Positions 14,106-25,420 of a stretch of 64,000 bases of DNA are shown one piece after another. This DNA comes from Liquidambar formosana (lineage: Eukaryota > Streptophyta > Magnoliopsida > Saxifragales > Altingiaceae). The stretch is from assembly GCA_039720395.1 (NCBI GenBank), contig CM077820.1, forward strand, positions 55,310,196-55,374,195. The letters run 5' to 3'. Position numbers and translations under genes: made by a program. The stretch's first letter is position 1. The number at the start of each line of letters is the position of its first letter. The notes under the pieces were generated by a model. It saw only the letters and a program-made list of their open reading frames with translations, did no database searches and was not told where the DNA came from.

Positions 14106-14389
14106 ATGAGAATGGGGCTGAAGACGAGAGCCCCCTTTTAATGAGAGATGTGAATTAACTCCGAATTCCACCGATGGATCGATCTGAAACTTTTAGGGTT
14201 CCGTCGACCAAACACATGAGATACTCGAGTGAGCTGAATGAGAATCTGCCTTGTTTGCTGGCAGCCCTCAAATGAGATGGGTTAGTTCACCTACCACACC
14301 CTTCTCGCGTGCATTCCTGATACATGTGATAACATCCTCCATGTATATATCCATGATGATGATCAGGTAAACACTTGCTCATATACTCA

Positions 14390-15098
14390 CATTAGAAATT
14401 GTATTTTATGCATTGGTGGGATATGAATTGTACATCGGACCAATATAAGAGGTATAACCCTTAATACATGATACTGATATAACTTCTATCAACACATGCT
14501 GATGGGAACATAACTATATATATACATATACTATATCAGTTATGTTCCCATCAGCACGTGTTGATATAATGTAAGTACGTGTTGATATGTCTTATATTAA
14601 CACCTGCATTAAGAATTATACTTCATGCATTAGTGGGATATGAGGTACATTGGATCAATGCAAGAGATACAATCCTAATGCATTGTACTAATATAACTTA
14701 TATCAATATGTGCTGATGGAAACATAACCGATATCATATATATATATATAAAACTTTGATCATGTGTGGGATATCATATCCTAGATATCCCGTTCGATCA
14801 TAACAGGCCATGAACAATACGCGCACGGGCATGAATGCATGCATGTCACTCATGGAAGGCTGTGATTGAACGGGATACTCCCAGATATCCCACACATGAT
14901 CAACATATATATATATATATGTATAGGATAATAATCAGGTAAACGCGTGCTAATATAACTTATATCAACACCCGTATTAAGAGTTGTACCTTATGCATTA
15001 ATGTAATATGAGATATATTTCATCAATGCAAATAGTATAATCCCCAATGCATAGTACAGATATAACTTATATCAATACATGTTGATGGGAATATAACC

Positions 15099-15100
<2 letters not shown>
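14390..15100. repeat. Three tandem copies of a ~125-bp repeat, with a hairpin and a nested MITE
   Basis: Copies start near 14390, 14606 and 14970. Each carries TTATGCATTRGTGGGATATG, then a CTAATGCAT(T/A)GTACT-type segment, and ends CTGATGGGAACATAAC. After copy 1 the end is mirrored, giving a near-perfect hairpin at 14485-14567 with arms of about 30 bp around an AT loop. The MITE at 14756-14903 separates copies 2 and 3. A diverged fourth copy is at about 48935-49030. Confidence 0.7.
14756..14903. mobile_element. MITE family A, copy 1 (148 bp)
   Basis: The left end TTGATCATGTGTGGGATATC is mirrored exactly by the right end GATATCCCACACATGATCAA. Inner arms also pair (CCCGTTCGATCA / TGATTGAACGGG). 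The core holds GCATGAATGCATGCATG. Flanks are TA repeats, so the duplication cannot be read. Related copies are at 31907-32041, 49332-49482 and 54031-55402. Confidence 0.8.
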
Positions 15101-15104
<4 letters not shown>

Positions 15105-15159
<55 letters not shown>

Positions 15160-15173
15160 TTTTGGGGGGGGTT
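15105..15173. repeat. Compound low-complexity tract (TA)n-Tn-Gn
   Basis: A TA dinucleotide run is followed directly by about 24 T and 8 G. It is prone to slippage and assembly error. Short open frames over it are artefacts. Confidence 0.85.
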
Positions 15174-16873
15174 TTAAAAGAGAGCCCAGTGGGTCTTTGG
15201 CAACATCTTTCATATTTTTCCATTGTTTTCCCCTTCTTTTTTCTCGTTTTCATTTTTTGGGAAATCTTGACAACTGATGGACATGGATAGGGTCATCATC
15301 CATTATGTATTAATTGGAACTCCAAATTATGTCCATTTTACAATTCTAACTTAGTTTCTATTGGTTGGTTCAATTTTAGGTAAGGATTAGTTCAATTTTT
15401 GCTCCAAGTTATGTGAAACCAACGTAGGTCAATTAAGTTCCAATTTAGCCTCAAATTGATCCCAACCAAACTGACCTGCACTCTTAATTTCAGTAAGGTG
15501 AAGTGGACCCAATCTTTATATCTATTTACCATATGTGGTGAATATCTAATTTGGAATCTAAGTGTGATTATGCTTTTAAAGGACATCATCAATTTTATGG
15601 ATTACTACTCTAAATATATATTTAGATTGGGACAATACCTCTTCATTCCTCAATTCTAATGCCATGTGTCTCGTTTTGTGGGATAGAGTTTGTAGACCAA
15701 AGTTGGGAGATGGATAGGTTGACATAAAATAGAAAATATTAACGTGATCCCTTTTACATCTATCAAAGTATATATGGTGTAAAACAATTTTATACCTCTC
15801 ATAAAAAATAAATAAATAAAAATAAAAATCATTTTTACACCTACTTTGATTAAAAAGTTTTTTTTTATAGGTTTCAGATTTTTGCCCAAAGTCCATTGTT
15901 ATATTAAATTTTTCCATCTTGATATTGGTAAGCATCTCATTTATGAATTCCTTTTAAAAAAATAAATAAATAAATAAAATTACAGTTTAAGACATTTTAT
16001 AATTGTGATGATTTATAATGTCCAATTAACTTGATATTCGATGATCATAAGCAGTAAAAGAATGCCACAAAATCCAACAATAGACTCGAACAATGTTGAT
16101 AAAAGCATAACACAATCCAACATAGTGATTGGTGAATGTTAAGTTAGTAGTCATTTAATAAAAGATTAGTAGTAATCTGTATTATACTGTAATTATTTTC
16201 CCATAATCAATTAATCTAAAATTCCCCTTTGAGTGAAAAATTTAAAAAAAAAAAAAACACTGTAAAAGTGAAAAAGTTTAACATAAAGATGTTCTGTAAT
16301 CATGCCCCATATTACAATTGATTATAATCCTACCTATCATCCTCCATATCAATATAATAATAGGGACACTACTTGCCTCCACCCAAGGAGAAGTTTCTTC
16401 TCACCTTCATTTATTTTCTGTCACGTGTTATAAATATTTTAGAAAAATATAAATTCTAAAATACAAACAAACAAATAAGTTAATATGGATACGTAAATAT
16501 ATATTTACATTAATATAAATATATAATACTCAAATATAAATTTATGAAAATGTGTTTATAATCATGTAAATATAAGAATGCATGCACTCAATCAATTTTC
16601 CTTATTTATGTAGACAGATGGCAAAATATGAGTAGAAAAGGGGAAGGAATTCCTCCAAGGGTGGACATAAGTATTTTCCTGATAATAGGTCCACCCTAAT
16701 AATATCATGCATGCATCATAATATTATATCTTACGTCATATTTGGGGAGTAGGGATGGTGAGAAAAATGACGCTGCAAATCTGCAGCATAAATGTCCTTG
16801 CTCCTCACCCCAAAACACCCTTTCTCGAAGGACTAAAAGCCCAAAAAACACGCGAGCGAAAAAGAGACCGACC
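15174..16873. other. Upstream flank of the GDSL gene, no gene seen
   Basis: AT-rich DNA with no convincing coding exon or transposon end. The promoter of the GDSL gene must lie in its right part; an in-frame open stretch continues upstream of the ATG at 16874 but has no ATG of its own in frame. Confidence 0.45.
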
Positions 16874-19800
16874 ATGGCTTCTCCTCACTCTCCTGATATT
16901 CGTTTTCTCCGTATCTGCTTTCTTCTTCCGATATGCCTTTTCATCCTCTTTCCACCACGCCCAGTCCTTTCTCAATGCAAGAAACTCCCCGTCATCTTCA
17001 ACTTCGGCGATTCCAACTCCGACACCGGCGGACTCGTCGCCGGACTCGGTTTCCCCGTCAACTTACCTAATGGCCGCACATTCTTTGGCAGATCAACTGG
17101 TCGTGTCGCCGATGGACGGCTCCTGATTGATTTACTCTGTAAGTACATTTTCCCCCAACTTTGCATTAGATATATGTTAGTATGTCTATACTTTAATCCT
17201 TTGTATGCATATGCATTGCTGGGAAGTGATCCACCGTTCATCTTATTGACGGAATGATTGAAAGTATGCATATCCAACGGCGGGCACTGTGACCGTCGTT
17301 TTCCAAATCTAACGGAGCTTCTATGGGTTCCCTGCCATTTTTGCTTCAATGGGGATTGAATTTTGGGACTGATGTGTCTTTTTAATGAAATATGAGGGTA
17401 ATTTTGTATAAAGAAGACGTTGCCTGATTTGCTTTGGGTACCAAAGTGAGCCAGACTGGGTGGTCCCCCGCGGACCCGCCCAACTGAGCTGGCCCAGGTT
17501 GCCCCTTGATATTGAAAATGTGAATCTTGTGGTCTGTCCTCTACTTTTGGACTCTGGGGAACTGGCCTGGGGTACTGATTATAGTGGGCCCGATGTTAGG
17601 CCTGCCCACAAAAAAGTCGTTGGGCCTAAAATATCATTGCCACGTGTACGGCGGAAACAAATCTGTCATTTTTATTTTGTTATTATTATTATTTTTAAAC
17701 CAAATTCGAGTATTGAAGATTTAGCCTCCATTGAGATCTGGACCCAACTAGAATACGAAATGCATAATCCATTGCAAATCTATGCATGCATATGATAGTA
17801 AGGGATGAAGATTTGAACCCATTCCTTTGCCATATGCTTTATCTATGTGGGTTTGTTATATGCTTTTGTACTGTTTTTTTTCGGTTTGCTTTTTGTTTCT
17901 TTTATTTGGTGATTTCAAGTGCCCATAATGTGGTCTGACAGGATCAGAAGCATGGGGAATCCAAAGTTGCAGATTAAATATTATACACATCTGTAAAAGA
18001 AAGATTTTTTTTATATTATTTGTGCAGGTCAAAGTTTAAATGCAAGCTTTTTGGGACCATACCTAGACTCACTGGGGTCCAAGTTCACAAATGGGGCAAA
18101 CTTTGCGGTGGTGGGGTCCTCTACCCTTCCTAAATATGTTCCATTTGCTTTACATATTCAGGTTATGCAATTCCTTCACTTTAAGGCACGGACTCTTGAA
18201 CTTTTTAGCGCAGGTAATTGTCCTCATTTGCTTCACATATACATGATCGGTCCATGCGTTAATTTGAATCATACTATGTTGGAAAATGTTAGTAAAAAAA
18301 TGTTACTCCGTATTAAGTATAATGGATAAATTTACTAGATTCATCTACCAATTGACATGAAACTCACCCTCGCTTGAGTTCAAAATAAAAAGAGCTTTAA
18401 CTTTTCTTTTTAATTTCTAATTATGTGTTGCCATGTTAGCAAATTAGAGGAATAGTGAACTTATTCGGTATCTCTAGCATTTTCTTTGTAACACGCAACA
18501 ACTCGTCTAGCAATTGAGGTTGGCCACGGGAAAACCCACAAGTACTTTTCATGGATTGATAGAACAGCATTAGGATATGGGCAATTTTGTTCTTACATTG
18601 GGATGGATTTTGCTTAAAACTAGGAAGTGCTAATTAAGGATGTGCCCAAGTTAGCGGCCTATGGCAGCCATTGTCCTTACACAGCTTAGGTTAGGACGTC
18701 CTTATAAGAGAAAAACTGTATATATATGCGTGTGTACATCGATGTTAGTGGGTGATATGTTTGTGTTTGGCTTTGTACTTTGATTGAGATCACTTTATGT
18801 ATAATTCAGTGTATTGTAAGTTAGATCTATAAATAAAATTGATCATAGAAAACAATACTTTTGTGTAGGTTCAGGACATTTAATCAATGATGAAGGGTTC
18901 CGAAATGCACTTTACATGATTGATATTGGGCAAAATGACCTTGCTGATTCGTTCGCCAAAAACCTGTCGTATGCACAGGTTATCAGAAGAATTCCAACTG
19001 TAATTATGGAAATCAAGAATGCTGTCCAAGTGAGTTCACTAATCTTAAATTCTTTATTAGATCATCAGAAAGGCAATATGTGAAGGAAAGTTCACAAAAC
19101 TTTTGCGCAGATTGATTCTTTTTTCGACTCTTTGTCACAGAGTCCTACCTTATTAACTTGAATCCTTCTTTAAATCAAAGATACACTTTGGAGAAAACAA
19201 AAAAACAAAAAACAAAAATGAAAATTAAAGAGGGAATCATCTCTTCTGGGTAAAATTCGTACTACTTCCTATTTTGATTGTTTTGTGAACTTAGAGGCAA
19301 ATTTTTTTATAATGATGCATCACATTAGGATAAATTTTCTGTTTAAATTATTCAAGTATGCCATTAATTTTTAATATCAAATATAGGCTATATATGATCA
19401 AGGTGGAAGGAAGTTTTGGATTCACAACACGGGGCCATTGGGTTGTCTCCCGCAAAAACTTTCACTAGTTCAAAAGAAAGATCTTGATCCACATGGGTGC
19501 CTTTCAAGTTACAATGCTGCTGCAGTATTGTTTAATGAAGGACTGCGCCATTTATGCCAAGAGATGAGATCTGGGCTGAAGGATGCTACTATTGTCTATG
19601 TTGATATATATGCCATAAAGTACGATCTCATTGCCAATTCTACTAAATATGGTAAGCTAATCAAAATTTACATTTTGTTTCTTTAAATTGGTGCAATGTC
19701 TATCATAACATTTAGGATTAGTTTTTACTCAAAAAATAACATGACTGATGATCAATCTAATAACCTAACTATGTATTTGAACCCGTTCTAAATCTCATAA

Positions 19801-20506
19801 TCGGATTATGGGCTCTCAATAACCATAAATATACAGGCAGAAAAAATGAAGTAGTATGTGCAGTATTAATCACTGGATTAATTCCCATAGTTTAAGAAAT
19901 TGCTGTTGACTAAGGTTTCATTATCTGATATAATGCTGAGAGACATCACCGGCCACCAAGCTAGGTGACACATTCATTGGTTTTTATTTGTACTCGTAAA
20001 ATGTGAGCGAGGTTCTTATAATGCTTTGGTTACAGGCTCTAGATTTTCCTCTTTAACCACTTCATGCTTTAGTTTTTTAACACTAATTCACTGATCTAAT
20101 GCAGTTCATAATACTTCATTTACAAATAATTCTAACAAGGTTGGAGAACCAAAATCACTACTATCAATATGATGGGTTGAAATTTTTAATCTTAGTTTAA
20201 GAAATATTCTCGAGAGCCTTAAGTGAGGTTGCCTTTGTTGATACATCTATCTTTAATTGATTATTTTGTCTTGCAGGTTTCTCGAGTCCATTAATGGCAT
20301 GCTGTGGCTATGGAGGACCTCCATACAACTACAATATTAGGGTGACGTGTGGTCAGCCCGGCTATCAAGCTTGCAACGATGGATCTCAATTTATAAGTTG
20401 GGATGGAATCCATTACACGGAAGCTGCTAACACCATTATAGCCTCGAAAATCCTTTCCATGGCTTATTCAACCCCACGGATCGCATTTGATTTCTTTTGT
20501 CACTGA
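16874..20506 (+). CDS. GDSL-motif esterase/lipase, secreted (SGNH hydrolase)
   Basis: Secreted serine hydrolases of this family cleave acyl or acetyl esters of lipids and cell-wall polysaccharides. Five exons (16874-17138, 18028-18213, 18869-19029, 19387-19651, 20277-20506) join in frame with GT-AG junctions to 368 residues, typical length. Residues 1-33 form a signal peptide (basic then [15 protein letters not shown]). Block I is [12 protein letters not shown] with nucleophile Ser47, reading GDSN rather than GDSL. Block II is GANFAVVG (111-118), block III GQND (171-174), and block V DGIHY with Asp335 and His338. All four SGNH residues are thus present. It ends CH with no membrane anchor. The chosen ATG is the first in frame. 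It resembles the ENOD8/acetylesterase-like subgroup and, by position, Arabidopsis At1g09390/At1g56670. The substrate cannot be told. Confidence 0.95.
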
Positions 20507-21992
20507 TGATCATCCACGGCGATTTTGCATGCTGTAAACCTGAGTGTTGCTTCTCTTGTAGTGTTGCCAAATGGATGATGTAAAAAATTCTAGTGAATGG
20601 TTTTGATTTAGTTATGTTATATAGGACTGTGGCTTAGCCAAGGGGATCTCATGCCCATCACACCTATGGGAAGGGGATGGGACTGGGGTTGTGTTCACCT
20701 CAGTAGTACCCACTTTTATAACTGAAGGGCCAAATTTGGGATGACTGATGTAGCATGAGAACTCAAATCCGGGTGGGAAAAATATTGGTCGAATGCGTTT
20801 AAATTTTAAAATAACATCATGGCAATTTTATTTTCCTACATATAGTAGACTTGAAACCACATCGTGGTTTGCTCCATGGCAAGAATCAGTTGAACATTCA
20901 GTAATTTGAAAAAGGAGTCTGATGCATCCAAACATGTTTGCCATTGCATTTGCAAAATTTTTGTCTAAAATATGATTAGAGATCTGCCCTTTTTCGAAAA
21001 CTTTGTTTCTTTTCACATTTAAATTTTCAGTTTCTTTTTTTTTTTGGGTCCATTTTTTCTTTAAACAGAACAATGAAAGAATAGAAACATATTTAATTTT
21101 GAGGTACTGCAAGGGATTCCGTAATAAATTACATCTTCTCACATGACTAAGTGAGTGTATATCTCATTCTTATGTAGAGTGCGAACCAAGCCGAGCCTAG
21201 TATAGGCTGCCCATGTTTAACTTCTTAAATTAACGAGTTAAAAAATAGGATTTAAGTTTGGCTTATTTATCATGCAATTAACTTTGAATAGTTTAGTTAT
21301 TTCAAATATTAATGAGCTTATTGAGTAGAGTAAGCCTAAAATTAATAAGCTTAGAAATCAGGTTCGAACTTGATTTGATTATCTCACAATTAAGCTCGAA
21401 CAAATTTTTTTTTCTTTTTAAATCAAACTAATCAAAATTAAGTTCGTACAACTGGACTCGTCTTACAACCTTATATTCTTATGTGACAGGAAAAAAAACT
21501 ATTTTGATATCACTAATATTTTCCCAAAACTTTTGCATGAACTAAAAATATATCTCTTTTTATTATTATATATTTATAATATTCATTTTCCAAATCTTAG
21601 AGGGCCCTTAAATGATGTCGGAACAGTTTTATAACCGATATCAGTGATTTGATTGCATATGTAAGAGACTGAGACACTGGTTTGGCCATAGACATTAACC
21701 ATGATCAGTGCGGTGGGGCTCTCTCTCCATCTACAGCGCAGCTGTGAAATTCCTTCTCCTAGCCTTGCTACTAGTGTGCCCTCTTCCTCTTCTATCCTCT
21801 CTCAATCTCTCGGGCTAGTCTCTCTTCCCACTTGAACTTCATTCTCATCCCATTCGAAGTTAATATATCGAACTCAATACTCCAAATTTGATTTATTGGT
21901 ATGTGAAAAACTAGCAAATCACTCATCAGAAACTGGAAATTGGCCTTCGTTTTTATCTGGGAACTCTGGGTAATTTAATTTCGTGTCCATCA
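20507..21992. other. Spacer between GDSL and PPR genes
   Basis: It contains the GDSL 3'UTR, then AT-rich DNA. A segment at about 21185-21430, rich in motifs like AACCAAGCCGAGCCT, TTAAGCTCGAACAA and repeated GCTTA/TAAGC words, resembles a decayed dispersed element; a similar piece sits near 51145-51300. No gene was seen. Confidence 0.4.
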
Positions 21993-24104
21993 ATGCAGTT
22001 TTTGGTGACCCCATATCGCACATACTGCACTGGCAGTCCAATGTCGTTAAATTCTCAGATCGCTTGTTACGCCCGTCTCGGTCAAATTGAGAACGCCCGA
22101 AAGGTGTTCGATAAAATACCCATTAAGAGTGTTGTTTCATGGAACTCCATAATTGCTGGGTATTTCCAAAATTATAAACCCAAAGAAGCCCGGCTTCTGT
22201 TTGATAGAATGCCCGTGAGAAACACCGTTTCTTGGAATGGGTTGGTTTCTGGGTATGTCAAGAATGGAATGGTGAGCGAAGCGCGTAAGATATTTAATAT
22301 AATGCCTGAGAGAAATGTTGTTTCGTGGACTGCTATGGTTAGGGGTTATGTACAGGAGGGGATGATTTCGGAGGCAGAATCTCTTTTTAAGGAAATGCCC
22401 GAGAAAAATGTTGTTTCGTGGACAGTTATGCTGGGTGGATTAATTCAGGATGGTCGGATTGATGAGGCTCGTCGGCTTTTTGATGAAATGCCTGTTAAGG
22501 ATGTGGTTGCAAGGACTAATATGATTGCGGGGTGTTGTCAGGAAGGACGGATGGCTGAAGCCCGCGAGATTTTTGATGAGATGCCGAGGAGGAATGTGAT
22601 TTCTTGGACTACTATGATTTCTGGGTATGCACAGAATCAACAGGTCGACGTTGCTCGGAAGCTTTTTGAAGTGATGCCAGAGAAAAATGAGGTGTCCTGG
22701 ACGGTGATGCTGATGGGTTACACTCAGTGCGGGCGGATTGAAGAGGCTTCTGAGCTCTTTGATGCAATGCCTATAAAGTCAGTTGTCGCTTGTAATGCGA
22801 TGATCCTCGGGTTTGGCCAAAATGGGGAGGTAGCTAAAGCAAGGCAGGTATTTGATCGAATGGAGGAGAGGGATGATGGGACATGGAGTGCGATCATTAA
22901 GGTTTATGAACGGAAGGGGTTTGAATTGGGGGCTCTTGCCTTGTTTGCTTTGATGCAAAGGGAAGGAGTTCAGCCAAATTTCCCTTCTTTGATTACTGCT
23001 CTTTCAGTTTGTGCCAGCCTGGCAAGTCTTGATCATGGTAGACAGATTCATGCAAAGTTGGTGAAATCCCAGTTTGATCTTGATGTATATGTTTCCTCGG
23101 TTTTAATGACAATGTATGTTAAATGTGGTGATCTTGTTAAGGCAAAACTGGTGTTTGACAGGTTCTCTTCTAAGGATATTGTGATGTGGAATTCAATTAT
23201 CACAGGTTATGCCCAACATGGGCTAGGAGAGGAAGCTTTAAAAGTTTTTCACGAAATGTGCTCTTTAAGCATTGCACCGGATGATATTACTTTTGTTGGA
23301 GTTCTCTCGGCCTGTAGCTACACTGGGAAGGTAAAAGAAGGGCTTGAAATTTTTGAGTCGATGAAATCCAAATATCTAGTGGAGCCAAAAACTGAACATT
23401 ATGCTTGCATCGTAGATTTGCTAGGTCGAGCAGGCCAGGTAAATGAAGCAATGAGTTTAATTAAGAAGATGCCAGTGGAAGCAGATGCAATTGTTTGGGG
23501 TTCTCTATTAGGTGCGTGTAGAACCCACATGAACTCGGATTTAGCTGAAGTTGCAGCAAAGAAACTTTTACAACTTGAGCCCGAAAATACCGGACCTTAT
23601 ATTCTGCTATCAAATTTATATGCATCAAAAGGTAGATGGAGTGATGTTGCAGAGCTGAGGAGAAACATGAGGGCGAGGAACTTGCGCAAGTCACCTGGTT
23701 GTAGTTGGATTGAGGTAGAGAAAAAAGTGCATATGTTTACCGGAGGAGAGAGTGTGAGCCACCCGGAAAAATTAATGATCATGAGAATGTTGGAGCGATT
23801 GGGTGAGTTGTTAAGGGAAGCTGGGTATTGTCCCGACAGTAGCTTTGTACTGCATGATGTGGATGAGGAAGAGAAGACGCATAGCTTGCAGTATCACAGT
23901 GAGAAACTGGCTGTGGCCTATGGACTTTTGAAAGTGCCTGAAGGGATGCCCATTCGGGTAATGAAGAACCTTCGGGTTTGTGGGGATTGCCATACTGCGA
24001 TCAAATTAATAGCAAAAGTCACTCAGAGGGAAATCATTTTAAGGGATGCTAATAGATTCCATCATTTTAAAGATGGCTTGTGTTCTTGCAGGGACTACTG
24101 GTAA
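21993..24104 (+). CDS. DYW-class pentatricopeptide repeat (PPR) protein, organellar RNA editing type
   Basis: DYW-type PPR proteins bind organelle transcripts sequence-specifically and edit C to U through the C-terminal DYW deaminase. The gene is a single 703-codon exon, as usual for the family. About fifteen PPR motifs cover residues 17-500. Motifs 2-9 are nearly all 31-residue S-type repeats of the pattern xxNVVSWTxMxxGYxxxGxxxEAxxLFDxMP; P and L types appear afterwards. The E/E+ region ends near GCSWIEVEKKVHMFTGG. The DYW domain has HSEKLA (HxE at 635-637), CGDCH (663-667), the CSC pair (697-699) and the terminal DYW. All zinc and catalytic residues are present, so editing activity is plausible. 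The short N-terminus (MQFLVTPYRTYCTG) suits a mitochondrial presequence but is weak evidence. Closest remembered relatives are Arabidopsis At1g56690 and At1g09410. Confidence 0.97.
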   Translation: MQFLVTPYRTYCTGSPMSLNSQIACYARLGQIENARKVFDKIPIKSVVSWNSIIAGYFQNYKPKEARLLFDRMPVRNTVSWNGLVSGYVKNGMVSEARKIFNIMPERNVVSWTAMVRGYVQEGMISEAESLFKEMPEKNVVSWTVMLGGLIQDGRIDEARRLFDEMPVKDVVARTNMIAGCCQEGRMAEAREIFDEMPRRNVISWTTMISGYAQNQQVDVARKLFEVMPEKNEVSWTVMLMGYTQCGRIEEASELFDAMPIKSVVACNAMILGFGQNGEVAKARQVFDRMEERDDGTWSAIIKVYERKGFELGALALFALMQREGVQPNFPSLITALSVCASLASLDHGRQIHAKLVKSQFDLDVYVSSVLMTMYVKCGDLVKAKLVFDRFSSKDIVMWNSIITGYAQHGLGEEALKVFHEMCSLSIAPDDITFVGVLSACSYTGKVKEGLEIFESMKSKYLVEPKTEHYACIVDLLGRAGQVNEAMSLIKKMPVEADAIVWGSLLGACRTHMNSDLAEVAAKKLLQLEPENTGPYILLSNLYASKGRWSDVAELRRNMRARNLRKSPGCSWIEVEKKVHMFTGGESVSHPEKLMIMRMLERLGELLREAGYCPDSSFVLHDVDEEEKTHSLQYHSEKLAVAYGLLKVPEGMPIRVMKNLRVCGDCHTAIKLIAKVTQREIILRDANRFHHFKDGLCSCRDYW

Positions 24105-25187
24105 TTTTGCGGGCCCAATAGATCTGCAGATAGACTGTGATCCTGAGGTAACAAGCATGCAAACTCAACCTCCATGAGTCTTGTTATTGGATATCGGTAC
24201 CAAAAGTTGATAGGGCATTATGTTTGTACCAATGACAATTTTTTTGCGTGATAAAGACTAATTATGGCAAAATTGAGTTGGAGCCATGTTTTTATGGTAG
24301 CTGTGAGGTTGAAGGCTCGTACAGACAGCCCTCCAGAAAGACAAGGGAAAAAAATGAAGGGAAATATATTTGGACACATTCCATTCAACAATTTTTCACA
24401 ATCGTCAGTCTGATTGATGTCCTAGGTGGAATCCTTGAATTCCTAGTCCCATTTCCTTGCACTCGAAACAGTCGCTCTATATTATCTTCACAAACTGTTC
24501 CTTTAATCTGCCTAATTGATACCATATATGGTGGATGAGTCCAAACCGTGCCTCTTTTTGTCACATACAAGGTTGAAGACCAGGTTATATCCAAGTGTGA
24601 GGAGTGTTTCAAAGTGGATAGTGTTGGAGTTTGAGCAGGTGGGTAAGACATTGCAAAGTAGCATGTGGGGGAGAGCTTCGGCATTGTAGGCTGAGTCATG
24701 TCACTCAAGTTTTGCAATAACAACTTTTAATAGCGAAAATAAGGTACTATGTTAGTGTTTAGTTCTGTTCATTTCCCATTTATATGTACAACCTTTTATG
24801 CTGTATACTTTCTCTCTTGAGATGCTAACATCATGTGCTGCCTTTGCAGGTGATATTACAAATTTATCTGAATCCCCATTTTGATACGAAACCGAGGTAT
24901 GCTTTCCAATGTGAATTTAGAAACCTTTCATAAACTCATGCATTGAGTTAGAATTGTTGGAATTCATTTCTTGTAAACGTATTCAGAGAGTTTTTTATTT
25001 ACTTATTATTTTTTCTCTATATGGAGAATACAAAAAAATTCTCAACAAGGTGATATAAATTCCAATTATTTATTTCTTCCTAGTAACCGTCTCCTTGGCC
25101 TTAGTTTCCAAATTTTGCTTGTTTATCCTTTCTATAAATGAATAAATGATGAAGACCTCAAGTATGTTATGTGTCCATTTTGAAACT
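24105..25187. other. PPR 3' region, possibly spliced 3'UTR
   Basis: Downstream of the stop a donor-like GAG|GTAACA (about 24147) and an acceptor-like TTTGCAG (about 24850) could form a 3'UTR intron. No further coding exon was seen. The open frames at 24248-24538 (plus) and 24723-24385 (minus) show no recognisable domain. Confidence 0.35.
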
Positions 25188-25420
25188 CTAGCCCTGTGAA
25201 ATGTTCCCATTGAAACGAAGGAGTTCAAGCAGGTTCATGGACCTTTGCCTTCTTCGTTGCCTTGGATCCTTCAATTCATGCAAATCATTTCTTGGACGAG
25301 TAGAAGCATCATGATACCTTCTAATTGTTGTGAAGAACTCATCAATTTTTCTTTGGGTCTTCTTCTTCTTCTTCTTCTTCTTCAAGACTGGCCAGCCTCA
25401 TTTTTTATGTCTATGCCCAT
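25188..25420 (-). pseudogene. Possible NIMIN-like fragment, frameshifted at a GAA/CTT repeat
   Basis: On the minus strand a frame of about 65 codons reads KIDEFFTTIRRYHDAST followed by a basic stretch and NLLELLRFNG, ending at 25188. The [DE]EFF-x(2)-[IL]RR-x-H core resembles the helix shared by NPR1-interacting (NIMIN) proteins. No ATG opens this frame. An ATG at 25420 (MGIDIKNEAGQS) runs in another frame and stops just where a (GAA)n tract (25357-25383, encoding poly-Lys) begins; a one-base slip in that tract would separate the two. It lies 2.5 kb from the intact NIMIN gene on the same strand. The C-terminal EAR motif is missing. It could equally be a chance frame. Confidence 0.3.

Noticed and set aside
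16742..16873. N-terminal extension of the GDSL protein upstream of the ATG at 16874
   Set aside because: The upstream frame has no ATG, and the ATG at 16874 places a good signal peptide at the N-terminus.
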